Origin: Brevundimonas mediterranea | GTDB taxonomy: Bacteria; Pseudomonadota; Alphaproteobacteria; Caulobacterales; Caulobacteraceae | DNA length: 64,000 nt | Direction of reading: 5' to 3' | Assembly (NCBI RefSeq): GCF_011064825.1 | Contig: NZ_CP048751.1 | Span: forward strand, 1,860,001-1,924,000 | Shown: piece after piece, positions 39,390 to 48,720 of the stretch | Position numbering within the stretch: position 1 is the stretch's first letter | How the letters are laid out: every line of letters begins with the position of its first letter | Translations under genes and position numbers: made by a program | The notes under the pieces: model-generated | The model's input: only the letters and a program-made list of their open reading frames with translations | The model's database searches: none | What the model was told of the DNA's origin: nothing

Positions 39390-39667
39390 TGGCCGGCTCC
39401 CTCCAGGACGGACGACCGGAGGGCTGGGATCTTCCGGTCGCCCAGGCCCTGAGCGAGCCGGTCCTCATGGCCGGGATGCCTCGGGACTACGCCATCGCCA
39501 TGGGGACGATCGCGGTGGTGCTCGGCCTGGCCCTGCGGATCTGGTGGCTCGGCCTTCTGTGGTGGGCCGTCGCCCACGCGATCGGCTTGTGGGCCGCCAG
39601 GGCAGACCGCCGGTTCTTCGATGTGCTTCGGCGCCACCTCGCCCTGCCTGGCCATCTGGACGCGTGA
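39386..39667 (+). CDS. trbD: Conjugative transfer protein TrbD
   Basis: 93 residues with one or two TM segments (AIAMGTIAVVLGLALRIWWL), the VirB3/TrbD family. It is an inner-membrane component that partners the TrbE ATPase. Its start overlaps trbC, and trbE follows after seven bases. Confidence 0.85.
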   Translation: MMAGSLQDGRPEGWDLPVAQALSEPVLMAGMPRDYAIAMGTIAVVLGLALRIWWLGLLWWAVAHAIGLWAARADRRFFDVLRRHLALPGHLDA

Positions 39668-39674
39668 GGGGCCG

Positions 39675-42098
39675 ATGCGCTTTCTAGAAGAACATCGCAG
39701 ACGCCCGGCGGCTCTGGCCGACCATCTGCCCTGGGCCGCCCTGGTCGCGCCGGGCGTGATCCTCAACAAGGACGGCTCCTTCACCACGGGCTTCCGGTTC
39801 CGGGGACCGGACCTGGAATCCTCGACCGAGGACGAGCTGATGGCCGTCCGGGCGCGTCTGAACAATGCGCTGAAGCGTCTCGGAACAGGCTGGTGCCTGC
39901 ATATGGAGGCGCGCCGCCGTGAGGCCGCCCCCTATCCGGAGAGCGCGTTCGACCTGGATGTCGCCTGGCTTCTCGACGAGGAACGTCGGAGCCGCTTCGA
40001 GGCTGGCGACCCGGCCTTCGAGACGGATTTTCGCCTGGCCCTGACCTGGCTGCCGCCGGCCGACGAGACGCGGAGAATGGAGCGCTGGCTGTTCGACGGC
40101 CTGGCCAAGGGCGGCGCGGACTGGCGCCAGGCCCTGGCGGTCTTCACCCGGGAGGCGGCGACGACGCTCGACCTCCTGTCGGACGCCCTGCCCGAGATTG
40201 CTCCGCTCGACGACACCGACCTGCTGACCTGGTTGCACGACTGCGTGTCGCCGAGGAGCTTCCCGGTCGCCGCGCCGGATTCGCCGATGTATCTGGACGC
40301 TTGGCTGGCGGACGCCGACCTTTCCGGCGGGATCGCCCCGCGTCTCGGCGACCGCTGCCTCAAGGTCGTGTCCGTGCGCGGCCTGCCGTCGGTGACCCGG
40401 CCCGGGCTGCTCGATGCGCTCGGCGCCCTGCCGTTTCCCTACCGCTGGACGGCGCGCTGGATCGGTCTCGACAAACCGGCGGCCGAGCGCGAGATCGTCA
40501 AACTGAGGAAGCGCTGGTTCGCCAAACGCAAGGGTGTGGGCGTCCTGCTGCGCGAAGCGATCACCAAGGAGGAGGTGCCGCTCCTCGATACCGACGCGGC
40601 CTCCAAGACCGAGGAGTGCGACGGCGCTCTGGCCGCCTTGGGGGCCGAGGCCTGCGCTTTCGGCTATCTGACCCTGACGGTGACCGTGCTTGACGCCACG
40701 GAGGCCGGCGCCGCCGCCAAGGCGCGGGCCATCGAGGCCGCGTTGAACGCTCAGGGGCTGCTGGCCCGGATCGAGGACCTCAATTCCGTGGAGGCCTGGC
40801 TTGGCTCCCTGCCGGGCGAGCCCTATGCCGACGTCCGCCGACCGCTCGTCTCGACCCTGAATCTGGCCGATCTGCTGCCGGTGTCGGCGGTCTGGGCCGG
40901 CCCGTCCGTGGACCTCAATCTGGACGGCCCACCGCTGGCGACGGCCCGGACGACGGGATCCACACCTTTCCGGCTGGTGCTCCACGTCGGCGATGTCGGT
41001 CATGCCATGGTGGTCGGACCAACGGGCTCGGGCAAGAGCGCGCTACTCTCGTTTCTGGCCTTGCAGTGGTTCCGCTACCCGGACGCCCGCGTGGTCTTCT
41101 TCGACAAGGGTCGATCGGCGCGGGCAGCGACCCTGGCGGCCGGCGGTTGCTGGCGTGCGCTCGAGCCCGGCGCGCGGTTCTCGCTGCAGCCTCTGGCGCG
41201 CATCAACCAGGAGATTGAAAGGGCCTGGGCGTCGGAATGGATCGCAGAGACCGTCCGGCTCGCGGGGCTGGAGCCTGTGCCAAGGATCCGTGAAGAGATC
41301 TGGGCGGCGCTCGCGGCCCTGGCCGACGCCCCCGTGGCGCAGCGCACCCTGACGGTCTTCTGCGCCCTGGTGCAGGACAAGGCGGTCGCCGCCGCGCTGG
41401 AGCCCCTGACACTCAAAGGTCCGCACGGCGCCCTGCTCGACGGAGAGGGCGAGGTGCTGGTTCCCAGTCGGTTCGACACCTTCGAGCTGGAAAGCCTGAT
41501 GGCCACGCCCTCGGCCGTGGCGCCGGTCCTCTCGGCGCTCTTCCATCATCTCGAAGGCAGCTTCGACGGTCGACCCACACTGCTGGTGCTCGACGAGGCC
41601 TGGCTCTTCCTCGGCGAGACGGCCTTCGCCGCCAAGATCAGGGAGTGGCTCAAGACGCTGCGCAAAAAGCGGGTCGCCGTCGTGTTCGCGACCCAGAGTC
41701 TGGACGACGTGGCCGCCTCGCCGATCGCGACCAGTCTGATCGAGAGCTGCCCGACCCAGGTCTTCCTGCCCAACCCCCGCGCGCTCGAACCGTCTTCAGC
41801 CCGCCTCTATCAGGGGTTCGGCCTGAACCGGCGCCAGCTTGAGCTGATCGCCTTCGCCACGCCCAAGCGGGCCTATTACTGGCGCCAGCCGCGCGGCCGA
41901 CGCCTGTTCGATCTGCCCCTGACCGGCGTGGCCCTCGCCCTGTGCGGGGCCAGCGCGCCGGAAGACCAGACCCTCATCGACCACATCCTCGCCGCCTCCG
42001 GAGAGGCCGGCTTCGCGCGGGAATTTCTCACAGCCAAGGGAGTGCACAATGTTGATGCAGTTTTCGACGCCTTCGCCCGACCGCTCGCGGCCGAATAG
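39675..42098 (+). CDS. trbE: Conjugative transfer ATPase TrbE (VirB4)
   Basis: 807 residues from MRFLEEHRRRPAAL. Walker A GPTGSGKSALL is near residue 447 and Walker B LLVLDEAWLFL near residue 637, with the downstream FATQSLDDVA. The N-terminal CagE/VirB4 domain is complete. VirB4 ATPases power pilus assembly and substrate passage at the inner membrane. The last 50 bases overlap trbJ in another frame. Confidence 0.95.
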   Translation: MRFLEEHRRRPAALADHLPWAALVAPGVILNKDGSFTTGFRFRGPDLESSTEDELMAVRARLNNALKRLGTGWCLHMEARRREAAPYPESAFDLDVAWLLDEERRSRFEAGDPAFETDFRLALTWLPPADETRRMERWLFDGLAKGGADWRQALAVFTREAATTLDLLSDALPEIAPLDDTDLLTWLHDCVSPRSFPVAAPDSPMYLDAWLADADLSGGIAPRLGDRCLKVVSVRGLPSVTRPGLLDALGALPFPYRWTARWIGLDKPAAEREIVKLRKRWFAKRKGVGVLLREAITKEEVPLLDTDAASKTEECDGALAALGAEACAFGYLTLTVTVLDATEAGAAAKARAIEAALNAQGLLARIEDLNSVEAWLGSLPGEPYADVRRPLVSTLNLADLLPVSAVWAGPSVDLNLDGPPLATARTTGSTPFRLVLHVGDVGHAMVVGPTGSGKSALLSFLALQWFRYPDARVVFFDKGRSARAATLAAGGCWRALEPGARFSLQPLARINQEIERAWASEWIAETVRLAGLEPVPRIREEIWAALAALADAPVAQRTLTVFCALVQDKAVAAALEPLTLKGPHGALLDGEGEVLVPSRFDTFELESLMATPSAVAPVLSALFHHLEGSFDGRPTLLVLDEAWLFLGETAFAAKIREWLKTLRKKRVAVVFATQSLDDVAASPIATSLIESCPTQVFLPNPRALEPSSARLYQGFGLNRRQLELIAFATPKRAYYWRQPRGRRLFDLPLTGVALALCGASAPEDQTLIDHILAASGEAGFAREFLTAKGVHNVDAVFDAFARPLAAE

Positions 42099-42798
42099 GC
42101 CGGTCCAGATCGTGGCCGCCGGCCTCGTCGCCGTCAGCCTGCTGGCGACCGCGACCCCGGCGCCTGCACAACAGGTCGTCTTTGACCCCCGCAACCACAT
42201 CGAAAATGCGCTTCAGGCGGCGCGTCAGCTGGAGAGCCTGGCCAACGAGGCCAGGAGCCTTGCGGCCTCGCCTTACAGCCACCTAACCGGCAACAGCCAG
42301 TCGTTGCGCGACATGGCCGAACTGGCCCGTACGGCGCGCGGGATCGCCAGCTCTGTTAGCGGCCTGGAGCAGCAATTCCAGAGCCTCTATCCCGATGACC
42401 TGTCTGGATCGGACATGCTGCGGCTTCTGGAACAGGGTCAGGCCCGGACCGCCAACGCCCGGCGAACGGCCGAGGATGTGGCTCGCACGGCGGCCGAGCT
42501 CGAACGTCTTGGACAGGGCCGCAATCAGCGGCTGACGGGCGCCCTCTCGGCCAGCGAGGCCGCTTCAGGCCAGACCGCCGCGATCCAGTCGTCGAACCAG
42601 ATGCTGGCTGTCCTCGCCGAGGATCTGGCGGCGCTGCGCACCATCATGCTGGCCCAGTCCCGGCTTCTGGCCGAGGCGACGGCGCGGGACGCCGCGACCC
42701 AGGCTTCGGGGGACGAGGCCCGTCGCCGCCGCTGGGCGGGCTCGGCCGGAACGCCCGCCGCACCGACCTTTGATCCCCTGTCGCACGCGCGGGACTGA
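42049..42798 (+). CDS. trbJ: Conjugative transfer protein TrbJ
   Basis: 249 residues with a signal peptide ending at APAQQ, then VVFDPRNHIENALQAARQLE and long coiled-coil helices, as in the TrbJ/VirB5 family of periplasmic or pilus-tip proteins. The 50-base overlap with trbE is unusually long. No trbK entry-exclusion gene fits in the 11-base gap before trbL. Confidence 0.9.
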   Translation: MLMQFSTPSPDRSRPNRPVQIVAAGLVAVSLLATATPAPAQQVVFDPRNHIENALQAARQLESLANEARSLAASPYSHLTGNSQSLRDMAELARTARGIASSVSGLEQQFQSLYPDDLSGSDMLRLLEQGQARTANARRTAEDVARTAAELERLGQGRNQRLTGALSASEAASGQTAAIQSSNQMLAVLAEDLAALRTIMLAQSRLLAEATARDAATQASGDEARRRRWAGSAGTPAAPTFDPLSHARD

Positions 42799-42809
42799 GG
42801 AGCGGGAGG

Positions 42810-44225
42810 ATGTCGGTCGGAGTAGAAACCCCCAATGAGCTGATGGTGGTGTTCTCCAACACCATATCGGCCGGGTTCGACGCCCTGCAAGGCGCGGTCA
42901 ACGGCGTCTTCGGGCTCCTGATCGTCCTGGTCGTCGCCCTGACCGGTATCCAGTGGGCGATGTCTTCCAATCGCGAAGTCCTGGCCTCTGGCTTTGGAAA
43001 GGTGCTGCTGATCGGAGCCTTCGCCTGGCTGATCAACGACTGGCAACAGCTGTCCGAGACGATCTACGCCGGGTTCATTGAACTGGGTCTGACGGCCGGC
43101 GGCGGTTCGCTCAGCCGCGCGGACTTCCTCAACCCCGGCGCCATCCTGGCCCAGGGCTGGGAGATTGTGAAGGCGCTGGGCGAGACGCCGGCGCCCGTCG
43201 ACAATCCGCTCGACGTTGTGGGCAACATGGCTGACGCCCTGATCCTGGGCCTGGCCATGATCGGCATCATGCTGGCCTTCGCCGTGCTGGCCCTTCAGAT
43301 CATCGTGGCCCTGCTCGAGTTCAAGATCGTCACTCTGGGCGGCTTCATCCTTCTGCCTTTCGGCATCTGGAACAAGTCCGCCTTCCTGGCGGAGCGGCCC
43401 CTCGGATACGTCGTGTCCTCGGGCCTCAAGGTGCTCGCCCTGGCCATCGTGATCTCCGGGGCCCGGACCGTCTTCGATCAGCTCCAGCCCTCGGCCAATC
43501 CCGACATCTATGAAGCGCTGAGCATCCTGGTCGCTTCGATCCTTCTGGCCATGCTGTCGATGTTCATCCCCAATCTGGCCTCGGCCCTGGTGACGGGCGG
43601 GCCGGCCCTGGGCGCCGGAGCCGCCATCACGGCCGGAATCGCCGTCGGCGGCAGCACCGCCCTGGCCGGAGCCGGGATCGCGGGTGCGGGCACGGCGGTC
43701 GCAGGCGGCGCGGCGAAGATGGCGGGGCCGGCGCGGGCCGCAGCCGGCGCTGGAGCGGGCCGGTCTCCGACCCCGCCGATGTCGCCTCCGCCATCCACAC
43801 CTCCCAAACCCTCCAATGACAATCCCTCACCGTCGGGTCCGCGCCGACCGTCGGGCGGGGCGATGTCCGCCGCGCCGACATTTCCCTCCAACGGCGTCTC
43901 CGAACCTGCGGTCGCCTGGCAACCTCGCCAAACGTCGGGATCGCCTTCGGGAGAAGCGTCGGGATCCGGCGGCGCGGCCAATGACGGCGCCGGTGCCGTG
44001 GCGCGGCCCGGCAGGCCCGCCGAAAAGATCGCGGCGGAGGCCCAGGCCGCCCGGTCCGATTTCCATCGGGCGGCCTCAGGATCGACCTCGTCAGGCGGAT
44101 CGAGACCGCCGGCCCGCGCCCAGGCACTGCAAGCCTTCTTCGTCGCCAACGCCGGGCGCGGGCTCATGCCTGCCGGCGAAACCAGCGGCGTCCTGTCTCC
44201 CAATCTGAGAACCGAGGAGTCCTGA
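42810..44225 (+). CDS. trbL: Conjugative transfer membrane protein TrbL
   Basis: 471 residues. Six or so TM helices lie in residues 25-300 (VFGLLIVLVVALTGIQWAM, LGLAMIGIMLAFAVLAL, KIVTLGGFILLPFGIWN). They are followed by a Gly/Ala stretch and a Pro/Ser-rich cytosolic tail (residues 320-471). This is the VirB6/TrbL layout of the inner-membrane channel component. Confidence 0.93.
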   Translation: MSVGVETPNELMVVFSNTISAGFDALQGAVNGVFGLLIVLVVALTGIQWAMSSNREVLASGFGKVLLIGAFAWLINDWQQLSETIYAGFIELGLTAGGGSLSRADFLNPGAILAQGWEIVKALGETPAPVDNPLDVVGNMADALILGLAMIGIMLAFAVLALQIIVALLEFKIVTLGGFILLPFGIWNKSAFLAERPLGYVVSSGLKVLALAIVISGARTVFDQLQPSANPDIYEALSILVASILLAMLSMFIPNLASALVTGGPALGAGAAITAGIAVGGSTALAGAGIAGAGTAVAGGAAKMAGPARAAAGAGAGRSPTPPMSPPPSTPPKPSNDNPSPSGPRRPSGGAMSAAPTFPSNGVSEPAVAWQPRQTSGSPSGEASGSGGAANDGAGAVARPGRPAEKIAAEAQAARSDFHRAASGSTSSGGSRPPARAQALQAFFVANAGRGLMPAGETSGVLSPNLRTEES

Positions 44226-44227
44226 CC

Positions 44228-44911
44228 ATGCACCCCTTCTTTCGTCCCAAACGCGCCCTGGCCTCGGCGCCCGAGACGACCCCCTATCAGCGCGCCGGCC
44301 AGATCTGGGACGACCGGATGGGGCTGTCCCTGGCCCATGCTCGCAACTGGCGCCGTATCGCCGTCGCCAATCTGGTCCTCGCCGGTTTCCTTGGCGCGGG
44401 TTGGTGGGTCCAGGCCGACAGGGCCATAGTCAAACCCTTCGTAGTCGAGGTCTCCGACTGGGGCGAGACCCAGCGGATCACGGCGATCGGCGGCCGCTAC
44501 GAACCGACCGAGGCCCAGATCGGCCATGCCCTGGCCGGCTGGGTGCGCGATGTCCGCTCCAAATCCATCGACCCCATCGTCATCCGGCAGAACTGGCTTC
44601 GGGCCTACGACCTGATGACGCCGAAGGCGGCGAGCTTCCTCAACGCCTGGGCCCAGACCCATGACCCGTTCGCCGAGGTCGGGCGCGAGGCTGTCAACGT
44701 CGAGGTGCTGAACGTCGTGCGGCGCACCGAGCGGACCTACGACCTGCAATGGCGCGAGACCCGCTTCGTCAACGGCCAGCAGGCCGGTGTCGAGCGCTGG
44801 CGCGCCCTGATCACAACCACGACCCAGCCGCCCCGCACGGAGGCCGAGCTGATGAAGAACCCCCTTGGACTGAAAATCGAGGACGTATCATGGACCCCCG
44901 ACGCTTCCTGA
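44228..44911 (+). CDS. trbF: Conjugative transfer protein TrbF (VirB8)
   Basis: 227 residues: a short cytosolic part, one TM helix (about 42-62, IAVANLVLAGFLGAGWWV) and a periplasmic VirB8 domain (WVRDVRSKSIDPIVIRQNWL). It nucleates channel assembly. It begins three bases after trbL and overlaps trbG by 22 bases. Confidence 0.92.
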   Translation: MHPFFRPKRALASAPETTPYQRAGQIWDDRMGLSLAHARNWRRIAVANLVLAGFLGAGWWVQADRAIVKPFVVEVSDWGETQRITAIGGRYEPTEAQIGHALAGWVRDVRSKSIDPIVIRQNWLRAYDLMTPKAASFLNAWAQTHDPFAEVGREAVNVEVLNVVRRTERTYDLQWRETRFVNGQQAGVERWRALITTTTQPPRTEAELMKNPLGLKIEDVSWTPDAS

Positions 44912-45918
44912 TCCTGGCCGGCCTGGGCCTCAGTCTGTCCGGCTGCGCCGTGTTCGGCCGAATCGCTGGGCCGCCGCCGGTGTCGCCCCTGCCTGTCTTT
45001 GCGGCCGAGGCCACAGCGGCCACGGAGACCGAGTCCCTGCCGCAGATGACGGCGCCGGTCGACGTGGAGCCGGTCTCCGATCCGACGCCGGTGGCCGCCG
45101 AAACTGTCGGTGTTCCCTACGAGGCGCAGCCGACGGCCGTGGCGCCCGCGACCGGCCTGACCGGCCGCCGCGCCATCGTCGCCGCCAATCTGGACGCCCG
45201 GGCCCCGTCCCGTTCGGACGCCTTCGTTGGCGGGGTCCAGGTGTTCGCCTGGTCTCCGGGTCGGGTGTTCGAGGTCTGGACAGCGCCTCTGCGGGTCACC
45301 ACCCTGACTCTGGCGGCCGGCGAGACCCTGATCTCCAAGGCGGCCGGCGATACCGTCCGCTGGCAGATCGGCGAGACCAGCTCAGGCGACGGCGCAGGTC
45401 AGCGAACCCACGTCCTGCTCAAGCCGCTGCAACGAGGGCTCGAGACCAACCTGGTCCTGACCACCAACCGGCGGGTCTATTTCATCGACCTGAAGAGCGG
45501 TGACGCCTCAGGGTTCAATGCCGCGATCGCGTGGGACACCGAGGCGATGGATCCCCCGACCAGGGCGCCGATCGCCGAGGCGGCAGAGATCCGCGTGTCG
45601 GACCCGGTGGCGATGCCGGAGGGACCGATCGACGCCCGTTACCGGATAGAGCCGCAAGGGCGCCGTGCACGGTGGACGCCGGCTTCGGTCTTCAACGACG
45701 GGCAGCGCACCTTCATCACCTTCAATCCCGATCTTCAGATCGACGAGGCGCCGGCCCTGTTCGTGATCGCCGCCGACGGCGAGAGCCAGATGGTCAACTA
45801 CCGCCAGGCCGGGGGTCTGTTCATCGTCGATCGCGTCTTTGATCGCGCCGAGCTCAGGCTCGGCGATCGTCGCCCCCAGATCGTTCGTATCCGCCGCCTC
45901 CAGGGAGCCGCCCGATGA
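44890..45918 (+). CDS. trbG: Conjugative transfer outer-membrane protein TrbG (VirB9)
   Basis: 342 residues with a lipoprotein-type signal ending LSLSGC (Cys19 or so), then the two-domain VirB9 structure with GRVFEVWTAPLRVTTLTLAAGE and the C-terminal AALFVIAADGESQMVNYRQA-like segment. It forms the outer-membrane core with TrbI. ATGA overlap with trbI. Confidence 0.92.
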   Translation: MDPRRFLILAGLGLSLSGCAVFGRIAGPPPVSPLPVFAAEATAATETESLPQMTAPVDVEPVSDPTPVAAETVGVPYEAQPTAVAPATGLTGRRAIVAANLDARAPSRSDAFVGGVQVFAWSPGRVFEVWTAPLRVTTLTLAAGETLISKAAGDTVRWQIGETSSGDGAGQRTHVLLKPLQRGLETNLVLTTNRRVYFIDLKSGDASGFNAAIAWDTEAMDPPTRAPIAEAAEIRVSDPVAMPEGPIDARYRIEPQGRRARWTPASVFNDGQRTFITFNPDLQIDEAPALFVIAADGESQMVNYRQAGGLFIVDRVFDRAELRLGDRRPQIVRIRRLQGAAR

Positions 45919-47132
45919 CCTCTTTCCAGGATAGCCCCCACAATCCCGACGACGTCGCTTCCTCGGCAGCGTCCGGCGTCGGCCCTGAGGTCAGACCCGA
46001 CCTGGCCAGCGCGGCGAAGGCGCCGCCGCCCGGCCTGTCGATGCGGGCGCCGCGGCCGCCGGTCACCCGGCTGCGTAAGTCGGTCGTCCAGACGATCGTG
46101 ATCGGCGGCGTGATCCTCGTCTCCGGCTCCTTGGCCTGGGCCTTCGTCGTCCAACCGGAACTGCGCGACAGCGCCCGGCTCCGCGCCGTCGAAGGCCGGG
46201 AGGACCAGGCCCGGGGCTCCGTTCGGCCCTCCGAAGCGGTCACCGATCAGCCGGCGACCTATGACCGGCTGCCCGAGCCCCGCGTTGGGACCGAGCCCGA
46301 GACGGCTGAGCCTGGTGTTCCGCCACCGCCGCCCGCGCCGGGCCGGTATAGCGCCGGTTATGCGCCATCGCGGACGACCCGGGCGACCGGGCCAAGTCCG
46401 GGCGAACAGGCGGCGCGATCGGGCTTGTTCTTCGAGGGGCAATCGACCGGGGCCGGTCCTGCCGCGCGTGCCGGGACGGCTCCAGCGACGGCCGGCGCTC
46501 GTGCGGACGCTGCGGACGTCGGCGCCACCTATAATGGCCACACCCTCACGGCGCCGCTGTCACCCTATGAGCTGAAGGCCGGCGCGATCATTCCTGCGGT
46601 CCTGTTGACCGGGGTGGACACCGCGCGCGCCGGGCCGGTCGTCGCGACGGTGTCGCAGAATGTCTATGACACTGTCAGCGGCCGCCATCTCGTCCTGCCC
46701 CAAGGGACCCGGCTTATCGGCCGTCATGAGGGCGAAAGCGCCTATGGCGACCGGAGGGCCTTCCTGACCTGGGACCGGCTGATCCTGCCCAACGGCAAGA
46801 GCTTGGTGCTGACCGGTGAGCCCGGCGTTGATGCGCAAGGCGCCGTGGGCGTGAGCGGCCATGTCGATCGGCGGCTATTCCCCTTGCTGGTCGGAACCCT
46901 GTTCGCCGGCGCGATCACCACCCTCGGCCAAATCGCCCGTGACGGAGATGGCGAGGGTTCGGGCGGCCTGCTCGGCGACGCCGGGGACGCCGCCGCCATC
47001 GAGGGCTCCCAGGTCGGGGGGCGGCTCGTGGACCGGGAGCTGGACGTCCGGCCGTCGATCCGTCTGCGCGCCGGCGCTGCGGTCCGCGTGATGATCACCC
47101 GCGACCTGATCCTGGAGCCGTACCGGCCATGA
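45915..47132 (+). CDS. trbI: Conjugative transfer protein TrbI (VirB10)
   Basis: 405 residues. There is a cytosolic Pro-rich N-terminus, a TM helix near residue 60 (VIGGVILVSGSLAWAFVV), a Pro/Gly/Ala linker, and the TraB/VirB10 barrel domain with LKAGAIIPAVLLTGVDTA and LPQGTRLIGRHEGES. It spans both membranes and senses ATPase state. It overlaps traF by four bases. Confidence 0.93.
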   Translation: MTSFQDSPHNPDDVASSAASGVGPEVRPDLASAAKAPPPGLSMRAPRPPVTRLRKSVVQTIVIGGVILVSGSLAWAFVVQPELRDSARLRAVEGREDQARGSVRPSEAVTDQPATYDRLPEPRVGTEPETAEPGVPPPPPAPGRYSAGYAPSRTTRATGPSPGEQAARSGLFFEGQSTGAGPAARAGTAPATAGARADAADVGATYNGHTLTAPLSPYELKAGAIIPAVLLTGVDTARAGPVVATVSQNVYDTVSGRHLVLPQGTRLIGRHEGESAYGDRRAFLTWDRLILPNGKSLVLTGEPGVDAQGAVGVSGHVDRRLFPLLVGTLFAGAITTLGQIARDGDGEGSGGLLGDAGDAAAIEGSQVGGRLVDRELDVRPSIRLRAGAAVRVMITRDLILEPYRP

Positions 47133-47644
47133 CCTGGACCCCGCTCGATACTGGAAACCGCTGGGCCGTGCTCGGCGTCACCGTCTTCTTCCTCACCCTG
47201 GGCGCCCTGATCGCCGACCAGACGCCAGCCCTCGCTTTGGTCAACGAGAGCCCCAGCGTACCGCGTGGCCTGTATCTGCGACATCCAGGCGGCGCGCCGG
47301 AGAGGGGCGCGATGGTCGCTCTGCCCCAACCCCCCATCGCCCGGCGCTACCTGGGCGCGCTCGGCATGCCGGACGAGGTCCTTTTGATCAAACGGGTCGC
47401 GGCCGTCGGCGGCGATCCCGTCTGCCGGCAGGGAGCCTGGGTTCGGATACCGGGCCGGATGGCCCCGGTTCTGGATCGTGATCGTCGTGGCACGGCTCTG
47501 CCCGCTTGGACCGGGTGCCGCCGGCTCGCGCCGGACGAGCTCTTCCTGCTCGGCGATACGCCGGGAAGTTTCGACAGTCGCTATTTTGGCCCCGTCCGGA
47601 CCCGAGACCTCGAGGGGGTGTTTCGGGAGACCCTGACATGGTGA
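47129..47644 (+). CDS. traF: TraF-type S26 signal peptidase
   Basis: 171 residues with one N-terminal TM helix and the S26 catalytic dyad Ser43 (SPSVPRGLY) and Lys88 (LLIKRVAAVGGD). FLLGDTPGSFDSRYFG completes the fold. TraF matures and cyclises the TrbC pilin in P-type systems. The last seven bases overlap the transglycosylase gene. Confidence 0.9.
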   Translation: MTWTPLDTGNRWAVLGVTVFFLTLGALIADQTPALALVNESPSVPRGLYLRHPGGAPERGAMVALPQPPIARRYLGALGMPDEVLLIKRVAAVGGDPVCRQGAWVRIPGRMAPVLDRDRRGTALPAWTGCRRLAPDELFLLGDTPGSFDSRYFGPVRTRDLEGVFRETLTW

Positions 47645-48243
47645 GACCCTTTTTGGCCGCTCTGGCCCTGGCGCTTGCAGCGAGTAACGCATCCGCTCAA
47701 ACGGTCGACTGGCGCAACGCCGGCGGCGATCTGTTCGGCCGTCCCGCCGCGCAGCCTGTGTCGGAAGTGGCGGGCGTCGATGACCTCACGCCCCGACTTC
47801 CGCCCCTGTCCCAGCCGTTCATGGACGCGATCGCCGTCGCCGCCGAGCGCCACGGTATCGACCCCAAGATGCTTCATGCCCTGGTGATCGTGGAATCCGC
47901 ATACCGGGTCGATGCCGTGTCTCCGGTCGGGGCCGGCGGCCTGACGCAGTTGATGCCGGGAACGGCGGCGGATCTCGCGGTAAGAGACCGGTTCGATCCG
48001 ATCGAGAACCTCAACGGCGGAGCGGATTATCTGGCCCGGCAGCTGCTCCGCTTCGGGGACGTCCGGCTTGCGTTCGCGGCGTATAATTCTGGGCCGGATC
48101 GTGTCGCCAGACTTGGGCGCATACCGAACATTGCGGAGACGCAAGCCTATGTCGCCGCAGCCGTTGACTGCTACCTCGCGCTCTCGGCCGGGAGGGGCGC
48201 CCGCAATTCCCGGCAGTGCCGGGTGCCGGAGACTGATCGATGA
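47638..48243 (+). CDS. Lytic transglycosylase (VirB1-like)
   Basis: 201 residues with a signal peptide ending near ASAQ and a C-terminal SLT domain. The catalytic Glu86 is in IVESAYRVDAVSPVGAGG, followed by LTQLMPGTA and LAFAAYNSGPDRV. It opens the peptidoglycan for channel assembly. It overlaps traF at the front and the next gene at ATGA. Confidence 0.9.
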   Translation: MVRPFLAALALALAASNASAQTVDWRNAGGDLFGRPAAQPVSEVAGVDDLTPRLPPLSQPFMDAIAVAAERHGIDPKMLHALVIVESAYRVDAVSPVGAGGLTQLMPGTAADLAVRDRFDPIENLNGGADYLARQLLRFGDVRLAFAAYNSGPDRVARLGRIPNIAETQAYVAAAVDCYLALSAGRGARNSRQCRVPETDR

Positions 48244-48521
48244 TACCCGCCACAGAACCGGTGGCGGCGGTGACTGACGCGGCCGATGAGGATCTGCTGA
48301 CCCGCAAGGAAGCGTCCGCCTTCCTGATCCAGTTCGGCATCCGCATGAAACCCGAGACCCTCGCTCGGCTGTGGTCCACCGGAGGCAACGGCCCTCCCTG
48401 TCTCCACGTTCGGCACAGGCCCTACTATCCGCGTGGCGTGCTTCGCGCTTGGGCGTTGGATCAGGTCAGCGACCTTCGCGCGTCTGCCCCGCCCGCGGCC
48501 AGGGGTCGGCGTCATGGCTGA
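48240..48521 (+). CDS. Small HTH/excisionase-like protein
   Basis: 93 residues, with LLTRKEASAFLIQFGIRMK and ETLARLWSTGGNGPP resembling the MerR/excisionase-type winged helix of AlpA-like proteins. RHRPYYPRGVLRAWALDQV is the typical following strand and helix. It is coupled to the transglycosylase by ATGA and probably ends the transfer operon as a regulator. Confidence 0.6.
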   Translation: MIPATEPVAAVTDAADEDLLTRKEASAFLIQFGIRMKPETLARLWSTGGNGPPCLHVRHRPYYPRGVLRAWALDQVSDLRASAPPAARGRRHG

Positions 48522-48720
48522 GGCGGGATTGGAAGGGTTTAGAACGGAGTGGGCGCCCAGCGTCGCGGACCTGCTGGTCGACCCGGCGGTCAGCTTCGCC
48601 CTGAAGGACGTTCTTCGCACCTGGGAGGTTCGAGATCCGGTCGATGCGGCGCGGGACGCCCGGTTGCTGGCCGAGGTTCTGGAGCGCCGGGCGGACGAGG
48701 CGGTGTCATGGACAGTGTGA
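48514..48720 (+). CDS. Small unknown protein in transfer tail
   Basis: 68 residues, helical and acidic (FRTEWAPSVADLLVDPAVSF, ARDARLLAEVLERRADEAVS). No family recognised. It overlaps both the previous and the next gene by several bases, which favours it being real and coupled. Confidence 0.5.
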   Translation: MAEAGLEGFRTEWAPSVADLLVDPAVSFALKDVLRTWEVRDPVDAARDARLLAEVLERRADEAVSWTV

